46,714 nucleotides of DNA from Thermoanaerobaculales bacterium (GCA_021107705.1 JAIOSJ010000090.1:1-46714); one strand, 5' to 3'; positions 1 to 9,081 are shown, counted from the stretch's first letter. Program-made: numbers and translations. Notes: generated by a model from the letters alone, not told the origin.

Positions 1-1950
1 AACCAGCACAACAACGACGATCTGGACCCCCCGTCCGGCAGCGGATTGGTGCTCCACCAGGGCGGAGACTACAGAGTGACTTCGGCCTATTTGGGGCGGG
101 GCGAGGGCGCCGTCAGAAACGTTGACGGCCAGTCCTATACCTCCCCGCCGGACCGCTATCGTGACAATTTCCACTATTTTGCGCCACGCCACATTGAGTG
201 GTACGTCGCGGGAGACAACCTCGAGACCATTGATCAGATCAAGCAGGCCGTGATCGATTACGGAGTGCTCGGGACCTGCATGTGCTACGACGACGCCTTC
301 ATCAACGCCGGCTACGTCCACTACCAGCCCGATTCCTCCGCTTTTGACCCAAACCACGCGGTGGCCATTATCGGCTGGGATGACGACCAGGCGGTTGCCG
401 GCGCCCCGGGTCCGGGCGCGTGGCAGTGCAAGAACAGCTGGGGAGAGGGCTGGGGCCTCGGAGGCTATTTCTGGATTTCCTATTGGGACAAGCACGCCGG
501 GAAACACCCGGAGATGGGCGCCATCGCCTTCCGTGACGTCGGTCCACCCGACTGGGACACCACCTACTCTCACGATTACCACGGATGGCGCGACACCTAT
601 ACGGATGCCGGCCGAGCCTTCAGTGCCTTCACCACACACGGCGATGAGGTCCTAGAGGCCGTCGGCATCATTACGACCGAGGACGAAACCAGCTACACCG
701 TCCAGGTATGGGACCGATTCGAGGGTGGTGAGCTGCTCGACCTCCTGGGTTCGACCACGGGCAGTTTTGCCCATACTGGACTCCACACAGTCGATCTACC
801 AACTCCGGTTTCTCTCGTGGAGGACGACCAATTCTTCGTCGAATTCGAGGTTTTGAGTGGGGGTCTGGCCTTCGACCGAACCTCAGACGTCCCGGTCCTT
901 CTGGGGGCCAAGAGCAGGACAACCGTCGAAAGCACGGCCGCGCCCGGTGAAACTTTCGTTCGCACGGGTTCTGAGTGGGTCGATTTTACGACCATCGAGG
1001 AGACCGGGAATATCTGCATCAAGGCCCTGACCTCGACTCCGGGTCTGTGGGTTCTGGAGTCGCATGGCATCGTCGCATCCGGCCCGGTCGGAGGGCCCTT
1101 CGAGCCTTCGACCGTCCAGTACACACTGGAGAACCGTGACCCAACTGCCATCACCTACGATGTCACGCTGGACCGGCCCACCTCTTGGATCACCCTGAAC
1201 GGGCCGGTCTCGGGATCGCTCGAACCGGGATCGACGGTCGTCATTACGGTGGAGGTCAACAGCGCTGCCGATGCGCTGGAGGCCGGGGCCTACGCCACGC
1301 AGGTTCTGTTCAACAACGCGACCAACCACCTGGGCGACACCAGTCGAATGATCGTCGTGGCCGTCGGGGATCCCGAAGTCCGACATTTCGAAACACTTGA
1401 CGGCGACCCCGATTGGACGACCGAGGGGCAGTGGGCCTGGGGGCAGCCCGCGGGCCTCGGCGGCGACCACGGCGGTCCCGACCCGACCGGCGGCTTCACC
1501 GACCTGACGGTTTACGGCTACAACCTGGACGGCGATTACCCCAACAACTTGTCGGAGACCCATCTGACCAGTACGGCCTTCGATTGCAGTGGCCTGTACG
1601 GCGTTCGCCTACGCTTCCGCCGGTGGCTCGGGGTTGAACAACCGGATTATGATCACGCCTCGGTCCGAGTCAGTTCTGACGGAACCACCTGGACCACCGT
1701 GTGGGAGAACGATACCGGGGTCGAGGACACGGATTGGGTCCTCGTCAACATCGACATCTCGAGCGTCGCCGACAATGCCGAGACCCTCTACCTACGCTGG
1801 ACCATGGGCGCCACCGATTCCGGATGGACCTACTGCGGCTGGAACATCGACGATGTCGAGATCCTCGGCGTCCCCGAAGTGGGCCGGAGCCTATTTTCGG
1901 ACGGTTTTGAAAACGGCGACACTTCCGGGTGGTCGGTTACGGCCCCATGA
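1..1950 (+). CDS. Secreted papain-like (C1) cysteine protease with C-terminal FxDGFExGDT motif, 5'-truncated by window edge
   Basis: The frame is open from base 1 (NQHNNDDLDPPSG...), so the gene starts outside the window; the track start at 46 is only an internal TTG. The early part carries the His and Asn regions of a papain-fold peptidase: NHAVAIIGWDDD and KNSWGEGWGLGGYFWISY. The catalytic Cys region lies upstream and is not seen. After the protease come a beta-rich segment resembling the lectin-like domain often found behind bacterial C1 peptidases (about residues 170-330), an Ig/BACON-like segment (about 335-445) and a MAM/jelly-roll-like domain (about 450-610). The protein ends LFSDGFENGDTSGWSVTAP, a motif shared with the genes ending at 17275 and 42400. 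Likely exported and acting on extracellular protein. The family call is confident; substrate and anchoring are unknown. Confidence 0.85.
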   Translation, partial: NQHNNDDLDPPSGSGLVLHQGGDYRVTSAYLGRGEGAVRNVDGQSYTSPPDRYRDNFHYFAPRHIEWYVAGDNLETIDQIKQAVIDYGVLGTCMCYDDAFINAGYVHYQPDSSAFDPNHAVAIIGWDDDQAVAGAPGPGAWQCKNSWGEGWGLGGYFWISYWDKHAGKHPEMGAIAFRDVGPPDWDTTYSHDYHGWRDTYTDAGRAFSAFTTHGDEVLEAVGIITTEDETSYTVQVWDRFEGGELLDLLGSTTGSFAHTGLHTVDLPTPVSLVEDDQFFVEFEVLSGGLAFDRTSDVPVLLGAKSRTTVESTAAPGETFVRTGSEWVDFTTIEETGNICIKALTSTPGLWVLESHGIVASGPVGGPFEPSTVQYTLENRDPTAITYDVTLDRPTSWITLNGPVSGSLEPGSTVVITVEVNSAADALEAGAYATQVLFNNATNHLGDTSRMIVVAVGDPEVRHFETLDGDPDWTTEGQWAWGQPAGLGGDHGGPDPTGGFTDLTVYGYNLDGDYPNNLSETHLTSTAFDCSGLYGVRLRFRRWLGVEQPDYDHASVRVSSDGTTWTTVWENDTGVEDTDWVLVNIDISSVADNAETLYLRWTMGATDSGWTYCGWNIDDVEILGVPEVGRSLFSDGFENGDTSGWSVTAP

Positions 1951-1984
1951 TGTTCTCATCCTACTTCAATGACTTACGGAAACA

Positions 1985-2234
1985 CAGATAGGGACCCGCC
2001 CTGGGACAATCCCAGAGTGGGCGTTGCCTTATTCGCGATTTGCAGCCGTGAGGGGGTTTACGGCCGGGTCTCCTAGCCCGTACTTCTCACCAGTTTTCGT
2101 GGCGAGATGCTCGAGACGCCGTGCCATGCTGAGTTTTTCGTGACTTGGCCGACGTAGGCGTACTTGGCAGTCCGTTGAGGAGGGCGAGTTGCGAAAGGCA
2201 CGGCAGGGTACGGTGTATCGGGTGTCGTAGTAGA
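1985..2234 (-). other. Non-coding gap, possible mobile-element remnant
   Basis: The gap between the C1 protease and the M28 peptidase has only a 69-codon minus-strand ORF (2029-2238) with no recognisable domain. A hairpin CTGGGA-CAA-TCCCAG lies at 2001-2015, close to the protease stop, but has no T-run. The stretch TCTCACCAGTTTTCGT recurs near 18650, followed in both places by a CGAG two bases later. I suspect the worn end of a small transposable element, but nothing here proves it. Confidence 0.25.
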
Positions 2235-3932
2235 TCACTGGTGAGAAATGCGAGTTAGTGACTCCTTGCGCTCGTCCTCGAATTCGTCGCCGGGATACCA
2301 GGCCGGAATTCTGTCGCTGGTCGCGACCGCAGCGCCGAGCATGAACGCCAGCTGTGCATCTTCGGCCAGACCGTCGAGAACCCAGCCGTCGACGACTTCG
2401 TCACTCGGTTGATGGTAGTGGAGGTCAATCCACTCCGCGTAGCGTTCTTCGCCCCAACCCGGTGGGCGACCGATGAAGTCGATACCCGACTTGAACCACA
2501 TGGCCGGTACCCCCACGCGGGCAAAGCTGAATTGGTCCGAGCGATAGAACCAGCCGGCACGGACGTCCTTCTCACTGACGAGGACCCGTCCCTGGCTCTC
2601 TGCCGCCACGGCAAGCACCTCGTCCAGATTTGACTTACCGAATCCGTAAACCATTACGTCACGAGTCTTGCCCCACACGTTACCGAGTTCAAAGTTGATA
2701 TTCGCAACCATCTTTCCGGGATGGATCACCCCGGAGCGGGCGAAATAGGACGAGCCCAGGAGCCCCTGCTCCTCAGCGGCCACGAAGAGGACCATTACGG
2801 TTCTTCGCGGTGGCTGGGCAAGTTTGGAAAAGGCGTTGGCCATCGAGAGTGCCTGCGCTACGGCAACCCCATTGTCGAGTGCTCCGTTATAGATCGCGTC
2901 GCCTGTATGGTCCGGTTCGGCGATGCCGAAATGGTCGTGGTGTGCGGAGTAGACGAGGACTTCGTCGGCGAGGATCGGATCCGAGCCGCGCAGAATCCCG
3001 CCGACGTTCGCGGTCTCGGTCGGTCGAACTTCGACCGTGAATTCGAGGGAGGTAGTTGTTTGCAAGGCAATGGGTTGAAAGTCCCGGGACCGTGCCGCCT
3101 CGACCAGTCTGTCGAGGTCTCTGTCGGAGAGCTTCACCAGGCGCCGCGCCGCATCTTCGGTCAGCCATCCTTTGAGCCCGAGGCGCGGTTCGTCACCGGC
3201 TTCGAGTTCGAACTGTTCACCGAACCATGATGAACGAACGACTCGCCAACCATAGCCTGCAGATGGTGTGGTGTGGATGATGATGGCGCCGGCCGCTCCC
3301 TGGCGGGCAGCGCTTTCATACTTGTAGGTCCAGCGCCCGTAATAGAGTTTTCGCTCGCCGGCGAAAAGCCCCTTTTCCCAATGTGGATCGCCGTTGAGCA
3401 TCAGCAGCACCTTGCCTCGCAGATCGGCGCCCTTGAAGTCGTTCCACTGTTCCTCCGGCGCCTCGATGCCGTAGCCGACGAAAACAACTTCGGCGTCATT
3501 GATGTCCACTTTGGGCTGTTGCAGGCCGGAGGCGCCCATGTAGTCGTCGAGGAAACGGTAGGAGACTTCGTCCCCGGTGGGCCCCCGGAAAGTCCAATGT
3601 TCCGGCATCATTGAGGTCAGGCCGACGATCTTCAACGGCTGCTCCCAGCCGTTACTCCCGAAAGCCGGCTCGAAGCCGAAAGTCTGAAGGCGGCCGGCAA
3701 GGTACTTGCGGGTGAGCAGACCTCCGGGGCTGCCGGGAAGACGGCCCTCAAACTCGTCGGAGGCGAGTTGTGTCACGTCCGCCAGAAGGTCCTCGGCGAG
3801 GATCGATTGAGATGCCTGTTCCCAGCCGGTCGGAAGATCAAGATTGACCTCCGTCCCGACCGAATTTTGATTCGAGGCACCGCATCCCACTCCGAGAACG
3901 ACGACGAAAGATACAACCGCGAGTGACCTCAT
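2235..3932 (-). CDS. M28-family zinc aminopeptidase lipoprotein with PA domain
   Basis: Start chosen at the internal ATG (MRSLAVVSFVVVLGVGC), which gives a lipoprotein signal with lipobox VGVG|C-like LGVGC and a GGAGG ribosome site a few bases upstream; the track ORF starts 19 codons too early. About 565 residues. A protease-associated (PA) insert is visible around residues 140-260 (VVFVGYGIEAPEEQWNDFKG, GKVLLMLNGDP). The M28 metal-site motifs follow in order: SAHHDHFG, GALDNG, AAEEQGLLG, NINFELGN and YHQPSDE. The fourth ligand, normally Asp (NI[ND]xD), is Glu here. Expected to sit in the outer membrane or periplasm and remove N-terminal residues from peptides. Transcribed away from the STAS gene. 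Confidence 0.9.
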   Translation of the reverse strand: MRSLAVVSFVVVLGVGCGASNQNSVGTEVNLDLPTGWEQASQSILAEDLLADVTQLASDEFEGRLPGSPGGLLTRKYLAGRLQTFGFEPAFGSNGWEQPLKIVGLTSMMPEHWTFRGPTGDEVSYRFLDDYMGASGLQQPKVDINDAEVVFVGYGIEAPEEQWNDFKGADLRGKVLLMLNGDPHWEKGLFAGERKLYYGRWTYKYESAARQGAAGAIIIHTTPSAGYGWRVVRSSWFGEQFELEAGDEPRLGLKGWLTEDAARRLVKLSDRDLDRLVEAARSRDFQPIALQTTTSLEFTVEVRPTETANVGGILRGSDPILADEVLVYSAHHDHFGIAEPDHTGDAIYNGALDNGVAVAQALSMANAFSKLAQPPRRTVMVLFVAAEEQGLLGSSYFARSGVIHPGKMVANINFELGNVWGKTRDVMVYGFGKSNLDEVLAVAAESQGRVLVSEKDVRAGWFYRSDQFSFARVGVPAMWFKSGIDFIGRPPGWGEERYAEWIDLHYHQPSDEVVDGWVLDGLAEDAQLAFMLGAAVATSDRIPAWYPGDEFEDERKESLTRISHQ

Positions 3933-4073
3933 GTAATCCTCCAAAAGGCAACCTGAAAGGCCGCAGCAACCGGGAGATCCTACCAGCACCCTCGAGTTCG
4001 TTGCCGCTATTGTGAACCCGAGAGTTAAAAATATCGTAATGCAGTGTGAGAAGATGATGAGAGGAGAAGAAAA

Positions 4074-4412
4074 ATGAAAATTTCGACGCGAGAAATCGAT
4101 GACGCCACGATTTTGGCCCCGAAGGGGAAGATTTCGATAGGAGTTGGTGATGTCCAGTTGCGGGAAGCGATAGACGAAGCCGTGAACCGGGGGGTCAGGA
4201 ATCTCCTGCTCGATCTGAACGGTGTGACGAGGATGGACTCTTCAGGGATGGGTGAACTGATCGCCGGTCACAAGAAGCTGTCGAAATTGGGGGGAAATTT
4301 CAAGCTGGTGAACATGCCGCCCCGCCTTTTGAATTCTCTCGGCGCATCGCAGATCGTTTCTGTCCTTGATGTCTTCGCAAACGAAGCTGAAGCGTTGGAG
4401 TCGCTGCGATAA
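4074..4412 (+). CDS. STAS-domain anti-sigma factor antagonist (SpoIIAA/RsbV type)
   Basis: A complete 112-residue single-domain STAS protein. The phosphorylatable-serine region RMDSSGMGELI is present, as expected for antagonists controlled by a partner-switching kinase. A GAGGAGAAG ribosome site lies before the ATG. In the known family, the dephosphorylated antagonist binds a serine kinase/anti-sigma factor and frees a sigma factor or another target. No kinase, phosphatase or sigma gene is next to it, so its partner is elsewhere. It lies 167 bp upstream of the radical SAM gene on the same strand. Confidence 0.88.
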   Translation: MKISTREIDDATILAPKGKISIGVGDVQLREAIDEAVNRGVRNLLLDLNGVTRMDSSGMGELIAGHKKLSKLGGNFKLVNMPPRLLNSLGASQIVSVLDVFANEAEALESLR

Positions 4413-4448
4413 AGAAGTTGTCAGCAGAAGTTCGAGACCCGGCACGTT

Positions 4449-4467
4449 CCAGCGGAGGCGCCGCTGG
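4449..4467 (+). other. Perfect hairpin between STAS and radical SAM genes
   Basis: CCAGCGG-AGGCG-CCGCTGG gives a 7-bp GC-rich stem 37 bp after the STAS stop. No T-run follows, so it is more likely a weak terminator or mRNA-stability element than a full intrinsic terminator. Confidence 0.35.
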
Positions 4468-4579
4468 TACCATTGGTTTGAGGCCTCTTCGTGGAGATCA
4501 TCGACACCCACTGCCATTTATCCTTCGATCCTCTCGCAGGCAAGCTAAACGGGTTTCTGCACAGGGCCGCGAGGGCCGA

Positions 4580-6085
4580 ATGCTGAAGTCCATCGTGGTT
4601 TTGGCCGTCAATGCGCGATGGGCGCACACCGCCTTCGGCGCTCGTTCGCTCATCGCCAATCTCGGCGACCTGCGCAACCGGGCTGAACTGGTGGAGAAGA
4701 CCATCACCGACCGGCCGGTGGAGATTGTCGAGGCCGTTCTTGACCGAGACCCGGCGATTGTCGGCATCGGAGTCTATGTGTGGAACGCCGCCGTCTGCGC
4801 CGAAGTGGTCTCGATGATCAAGGCGTTGCGGCCCGAGTTGCCGGTCGTCCTTGGTGGGCCTGAGGTGATTTGCCGAGACGACTTACCACCGGTTGCGAAG
4901 GGCGCCGACCATGTCATTTCCGGCGAGGCCGAAGTGGCTTTCCGCCGAGTGTGCGAGCAACTCCTCAGTGGTGGTGATGCTCCCCCCGGGTTCATCGTCG
5001 CCGAGCCGCCGGATTTGGCTCAGTTGGAGCCGGCCTATGACCTCTACAGTGATGAAGATCTGGCGCACCGAAAGCTCTATGTCGAGGCCTCGCGGGGCTG
5101 CCCCTACGGCTGCAAATTCTGTCTTTCGAGTCTCGATGAGCGAGTTCGGAAGGTACCTATCAAGGACCTGTTGTCGGCGCTGGACATCTTGTGGCGGTGT
5201 GGCGCACGCCACTTCAAATTTGTGGACCGGGCCCTCCACTTCGGCATCGGACCACAGGTTCTCGAGTTCTTCCTTGAGAGATTCGAGGAAGGCGCCTTCC
5301 TCCATTTTGAGTTGGTTCCCGACCATTTCCCTCGACATCTGGGTGAGTTGCTGGCGCGTTTTCCCGAGGGTTCGGTGCAGCTGGAAGCCGGAGTTCAGAG
5401 CCTGGATCCTGAGGTCGCCGAGCGCATCGGGCGTCATCAAGATCTCGACCGCGTAGAGGAGACCTTTCGATATCTCCGATGGGAGACGGGAGTTCATATT
5501 CACGCAGATCTCATCGTCGGCTTGCCCGGCGAAAGCATGGACGGCTTCGGCGCCGGCTTCGATCGCCTCTTTTCGATGCAGCCGCACGAAATTCAGATAG
5601 GCCTTTTGAAGAGGCTTCGAGGCACGGCCGTTGCTCGAGAGGCGGATGGATGGGGCCTCATTTTCAATTCCGAGCCACCCTATGAAGTGCTGCAGAGCGA
5701 CCAAATTGATTTCCGGTCGATGCAGCGCCTGCGCCGGTTCGCGCGCTCTTTCGATCTGGTGTTCAACAACGGTAACTTTCCCGGCGCAGCCGCCTTGTTG
5801 CTGCACGGCATCTCACCCTTTGACCGTTTTCTCCGTTTCTCGGATTGGCTGTACGAAATGACCGGGCAGAGTCACCGCATCGCTCTGAATCGCTTGGCAC
5901 GGTTGCTCGCGCTTTACCTGAACACCGAGCTTGAGATTCCGGGTGAGAGGGTCGCCACTGTATTGGGAAAGGACTTCGAAAACGCCGGACGCTCTCCGAT
6001 TCGTTTGCAGATTGATGGTACAGAGGGACGGCGGCGGGGCGGTTCAAACGCTCTGCCGGGGCGTCAGAGGCGGCATTTGGATTAA
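4580..6085 (+). CDS. B12-binding-domain radical SAM protein (DUF4080-like)
   Basis: Start placed at ATG 4580 (MLKSIVVLAVNARWAHTAFG), where the conserved N-terminus of the family begins; the 54 upstream codons in the track look non-coding. Residues about 1-130 form a cobalamin-binding-type Rossmann domain, with no DxHxxG His-on motif seen. The radical SAM cluster motif CPYGCKFC (CX3CX2C) lies near residue 180, followed by TIM-barrel motifs such as VQLEAGVQSLDPEV and HADLIVGLPGES. The C-terminal part matches the DUF4080 class. The reaction is unknown; related enzymes act on peptides, lipids or cofactors. The ribosome site is weak (GAGGG). The downstream hydrolase starts 24 bp after the stop, so the two are probably cotranscribed. 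Confidence 0.88.
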   Translation: MLKSIVVLAVNARWAHTAFGARSLIANLGDLRNRAELVEKTITDRPVEIVEAVLDRDPAIVGIGVYVWNAAVCAEVVSMIKALRPELPVVLGGPEVICRDDLPPVAKGADHVISGEAEVAFRRVCEQLLSGGDAPPGFIVAEPPDLAQLEPAYDLYSDEDLAHRKLYVEASRGCPYGCKFCLSSLDERVRKVPIKDLLSALDILWRCGARHFKFVDRALHFGIGPQVLEFFLERFEEGAFLHFELVPDHFPRHLGELLARFPEGSVQLEAGVQSLDPEVAERIGRHQDLDRVEETFRYLRWETGVHIHADLIVGLPGESMDGFGAGFDRLFSMQPHEIQIGLLKRLRGTAVAREADGWGLIFNSEPPYEVLQSDQIDFRSMQRLRRFARSFDLVFNNGNFPGAAALLLHGISPFDRFLRFSDWLYEMTGQSHRIALNRLARLLALYLNTELEIPGERVATVLGKDFENAGRSPIRLQIDGTEGRRRGGSNALPGRQRRHLD

Positions 6086-6109
6086 AATATCACCCAACAG
6101 GGGGAAATT

Positions 6110-7027
6110 ATGAAAAAGACTCTGGTTCTTCTCAGTCTCTGTGTACTTTCGTTCTCATGTTCGCCGACCGGTTCAGAGGATGGCGCCCCGGTTCCGTTGG
6201 AGACACTGGAGGTCGAGGCGACCGTCCTCGGCCCCGGTACGGTCGCCTCGTTCGATGGCGAGGAGATCGCCTTCACGGTGCATCGTGTCGATGTCCAGAA
6301 CCTCGTACTTGTACACGGTTGGATGTGTGATCAGACTTATTGGGAGCATCAAGCCGAGGTGCTTGCAGAGGCTTTCGGTGTGGTAACGGTCGATCTGGCG
6401 GGTCACGGTCTCTCCGGCAGCTCGCGGGAGGAATGGACCACAGTCTCACTTGGCGAGGATGTGAAGGCCGTTATCGAAAAGCTGGAACTCGAGAGGGTCG
6501 TGGTCGTCGGCCACTCGATGGGCGGCAGAGTTGGGTTGGAGGTCGCGCGCTTGCTGCCCCAAACGGTCATTGGGGTGGTTGGCGTCGATACTCTGCAAAA
6601 AGCAGACAACGAGATGGATCCCAAGCAGGCTCAGGCCATCGTGGCAGAGTTCGAGCAGGATTTTGACACCAACTGCGAGACCTTTGTGCGCTCGATGTTC
6701 GGTGAAAACGCGGATGCGGCGCTCATCGACAGGGTAACCGCCGACATGTGCGCGGGGCCCGGAACCATCGGAGTGGCTCTACTGAGAAATTATTTCGCCT
6801 ACGATGTGAGGGGCGCCCTCCAGGCAGCAGGAGTTCCGGTGCGTTGTATCAACGCCGACAAATGGCCTACCGACACAGAGGGAAACCAGGAATATGCTGA
6901 TTTTGAGGCCACGATTTTGTCTGGCTTCGGTCACTTCTTGATGCAGGAGGCGCCCGATGAACTTGAAGTGGCGCTCATCGACACCATCCTCGACATCGTC
7001 TCCGATGAGGGGCCGTTGAAGAAATAG
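6110..7027 (+). CDS. Alpha/beta-hydrolase lipoprotein
   Basis: The protein begins MKKTLVLLSLCVLSFSC, a lipoprotein signal with lipobox (LSFSC), so it is membrane-anchored. The fold is typical: oxyanion region LVHGWMCDQTYW, DLAGHGLS, nucleophile elbow GHSMGG and a late catalytic His in GFGHFLMQEAP. Length (305 residues) is normal. AGGGGGAAATT precedes the ATG. It follows the radical SAM gene by 24 bp. Substrate cannot be read from sequence; esterase or C-C hydrolase activity is possible. The distance from the stop to the 72-bp repeat is one base. Confidence 0.88.
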   Translation: MKKTLVLLSLCVLSFSCSPTGSEDGAPVPLETLEVEATVLGPGTVASFDGEEIAFTVHRVDVQNLVLVHGWMCDQTYWEHQAEVLAEAFGVVTVDLAGHGLSGSSREEWTTVSLGEDVKAVIEKLELERVVVVGHSMGGRVGLEVARLLPQTVIGVVGVDTLQKADNEMDPKQAQAIVAEFEQDFDTNCETFVRSMFGENADAALIDRVTADMCAGPGTIGVALLRNYFAYDVRGALQAAGVPVRCINADKWPTDTEGNQEYADFEATILSGFGHFLMQEAPDELEVALIDTILDIVSDEGPLKK

Positions 7028-7028
7028 G

Positions 7029-7100
7029 CCGGGCAATCCGTCGGACGGATTGCATGCGGCCCTTCAGGCCGGAGTGATGGTCGAGGTCGTGGGTCCTCGA
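7029..7100 (+). repeat. 72-bp two-hairpin dispersed repeat, copy A
   Basis: This copy matches 15851-15922 with five mismatches in 72 bp. It contains a perfect inverted repeat GCAATCCGTC-G-GACGGATTGC followed by CGGCC-CTTCA-GGCCG. It sits directly after the hydrolase stop in a convergent gap, the usual place for REP/BIME-type elements. Confidence 0.8.
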
Positions 7101-7158
7101 AACCACGTCCCGTCGGAGGCGCTTTTCGCGTGTTTTCGAGGCACCGGGCCCTTCGGGT

Positions 7159-9081
7159 TCAGTCTGCATCCTTCGGATCCAGTTGGAACGCCATCAAAGT
7201 ATTTCCGCGCAGGGTGGGAATCAGCACCAGGTCGGGACCCGGTGCAAAGCCGAAATCCGTCAGGCTGATGCCGACGTCCCGGGTATCGACGAGCACCTCG
7301 CGGTCGCTCTGTTCGGTCACCCGCAGCAGCAGGCCGTTGAAGTCGGAAACCAGGAAGGCGCCCTTCCCGTCGGCCGTGAGACCGTCTCCGCCGAAGGGCC
7401 GGAGATCGACGATGGTTTCCACCTCAGCAGTTTTCACGTTGATGGAGACCAGATATCCCGAGCCGAAGGTTGTCGTGTAGAGGTTATTACCTTGGACGAG
7501 GAGCCCGTTCGCACCCGCGATGGTCTCATTCTTGAGCCACAGCACAGTTTCGGCGGTGGTGACCCGGTAGATGGCGCCCATTCGGCTATCACTGACGAAG
7601 AGAATTCCGTCGGGCCCGACCGCGATGTCGTTGAGAAAAGCCCCCTCAGCATCAATGAGATGTCGTTCGGCGATTACGCCTGTCCCGAGGTCGATCTCGG
7701 CCACTCCCGTTCTCTCGACGACAAAGAGGCGATCTCCGGAAACGGCGACGCCGGTTGGTCCTCTCAGGCCGGTGACCCATTTTCCGTCGAGCACCTCGCC
7801 TGCTGCGGAAACGCGGGTGATGAAGCCCGTTTCGCCGTAGCCCTCGGGCCCGGCCGGGCTGATGTTCGAAACGTAGAACTGGCGTCTCTTTGGATCCCAC
7901 ACGGCGCTTTCGGGCATCACGAGGCCTTCAGTGATCTCCCACGCCTTCGTTACGCCATCGGCGAGAAAGACCGGCTCGGAGCGAAGGGTCTCGAGCCGAG
8001 CGAGGAAACCCCAGCCGCCGAAGCTTTCGGTGAGAACGAAGAGGACATCGTTGGCGCCCTCCTTCAGGTCGAGAATGACGGCGTCGTTGAGGCCGACGAT
8101 GCCCATGAACTCGCTGTCGCGGACTCTGAAAGTGCTGTCGCCACGGAAGAGCAACTCGCCGTTAAGGAAGATGGAGATCTCGTCGCTGTAGCCGAAGAGG
8201 AGTTTTTGCCTCACGGCCGCCTCGCTGATGATGGTTGTGCGGGCGAGGATGATGCCGGGGAGTTGGGGCGGTCCTTCGAGGAAGCGCCCGACATCGATGA
8301 GTCCGGTCGAGTCGGCAGACGCCTTCCTCCATTCGAACTCTCCGAGGTCTTGGGCCAAAGGCAAGAGGTCCCGATTGATGCGCGACGGCGCAAATGGTTG
8401 GGAGAGCTGCCATGTGGTGAGTCCGGCCGGGGGCTGTGCCCGGATCGGTTGGGGGCCGAAATCCAGGGTATCGCCCGTGGAATAGCGGAAGTTCGAAAAA
8501 TGAACTCGGCCGTCCGGTGGGCCGATGACCCCAATGAAGCCGCTGCCGATCCCTCTCTTGAGGTCTCCGACGATGAGGGCAGGCGTCTCCATGTCGTCAA
8601 AATAGATCCTGGCGCGGGTCCCCTTGACCTCGAGTTTGACGTGGACCCAGCGGTCCAGTGGTATGTCGGCGCCCGCCGTGAACCCGGCTCCGCTATAGAG
8701 TTGCCACCCCGTCAGGCCGTTGAACCGCGGCGCATATTGAAGGGCGTGGGAGTAGTTTCTCGGCCGGTGCGGGCGGACGTAGAAGGTCTCGGCGTCGTTT
8801 TCGTTCTCGGCGCGAAAGAGGATCCCCGGGAAACAACGCCGGCCGTCCATCGCCATGTCCACTTCGATGACGCCGTCGGTGAATTCAACATTTTTCAGGA
8901 AGGCTGACCCGGCAAGGGCATTTTCCCCCAGGTGTTGGACCAGACGACCGTTGCCTAGGGTCCAGTCTTCAGATTCAAATGTGATGGGTGTCTGTTCTTC
9001 CCCGACAGCGGTCGGTACAGCCACAAGAAAGGCCGCAGCAATTGCGGCGCTCAAACAAATCAGATATTGAATTCGTCTCAT
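7159..9081 (-). CDS. Secreted LamG-like plus NHL/SMP-30 beta-propeller protein
   Basis: Start set at ATG 9081 (MRRIQYLICLSAAIAAAFLVAVPTAVGEE), a clear Sec signal peptide with a G-rich ribosome site upstream; the track start adds 32 unlikely codons. Residues about 30-225 resemble a concanavalin/DUF1080-type jelly roll (GILFRAENENDAETFYVRPH, WVHVKLEVKGTRARIYFDD). A middle segment (about 240-385) looks like another beta sandwich. The C-terminal 260 residues form an NHL/SMP-30 type propeller (NDIAVGPDGILFVSDSRMGAIYRV). Likely periplasmic or extracellular, possibly carbohydrate binding or lactonase-like, but no catalytic set can be assigned. Convergent with the hydrolase gene. Confidence 0.8.
   Translation of the reverse strand: MRRIQYLICLSAAIAAAFLVAVPTAVGEEQTPITFESEDWTLGNGRLVQHLGENALAGSAFLKNVEFTDGVIEVDMAMDGRRCFPGILFRAENENDAETFYVRPHRPRNYSHALQYAPRFNGLTGWQLYSGAGFTAGADIPLDRWVHVKLEVKGTRARIYFDDMETPALIVGDLKRGIGSGFIGVIGPPDGRVHFSNFRYSTGDTLDFGPQPIRAQPPAGLTTWQLSQPFAPSRINRDLLPLAQDLGEFEWRKASADSTGLIDVGRFLEGPPQLPGIILARTTIISEAAVRQKLLFGYSDEISIFLNGELLFRGDSTFRVRDSEFMGIVGLNDAVILDLKEGANDVLFVLTESFGGWGFLARLETLRSEPVFLADGVTKAWEITEGLVMPESAVWDPKRRQFYVSNISPAGPEGYGETGFITRVSAAGEVLDGKWVTGLRGPTGVAVSGDRLFVVERTGVAEIDLGTGVIAERHLIDAEGAFLNDIAVGPDGILFVSDSRMGAIYRVTTAETVLWLKNETIAGANGLLVQGNNLYTTTFGSGYLVSINVKTAEVETIVDLRPFGGDGLTADGKGAFLVSDFNGLLLRVTEQSDREVLVDTRDVGISLTDFGFAPGPDLVLIPTLRGNTLMAFQLDPKDAD

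Noticed and set aside
883-1563. Long minus-strand ORF (226 codons) inside the C1 protease
   Set aside because: Shadow of the GC-rich protease frame; no domain or ribosome site.
2087-2106. TCTCACCAGTTTTCGT shared between about 2090 and 18648 as a possible repeat
   Set aside because: A 16-base match is close to what chance gives in 46 kb; kept only as a weak hint in the gap description.
4418-4579. 54-codon N-terminal extension of the radical SAM protein
   Set aside because: The family begins at MLKSIVVLAVNARWAH; the extension covers a hairpin and has no ribosome site.
7183-8907. 574-codon plus-strand ORF opposite the NHL protein
   Set aside because: Antisense shadow caused by codon bias; the minus-strand frame has a signal peptide and recognised domains.
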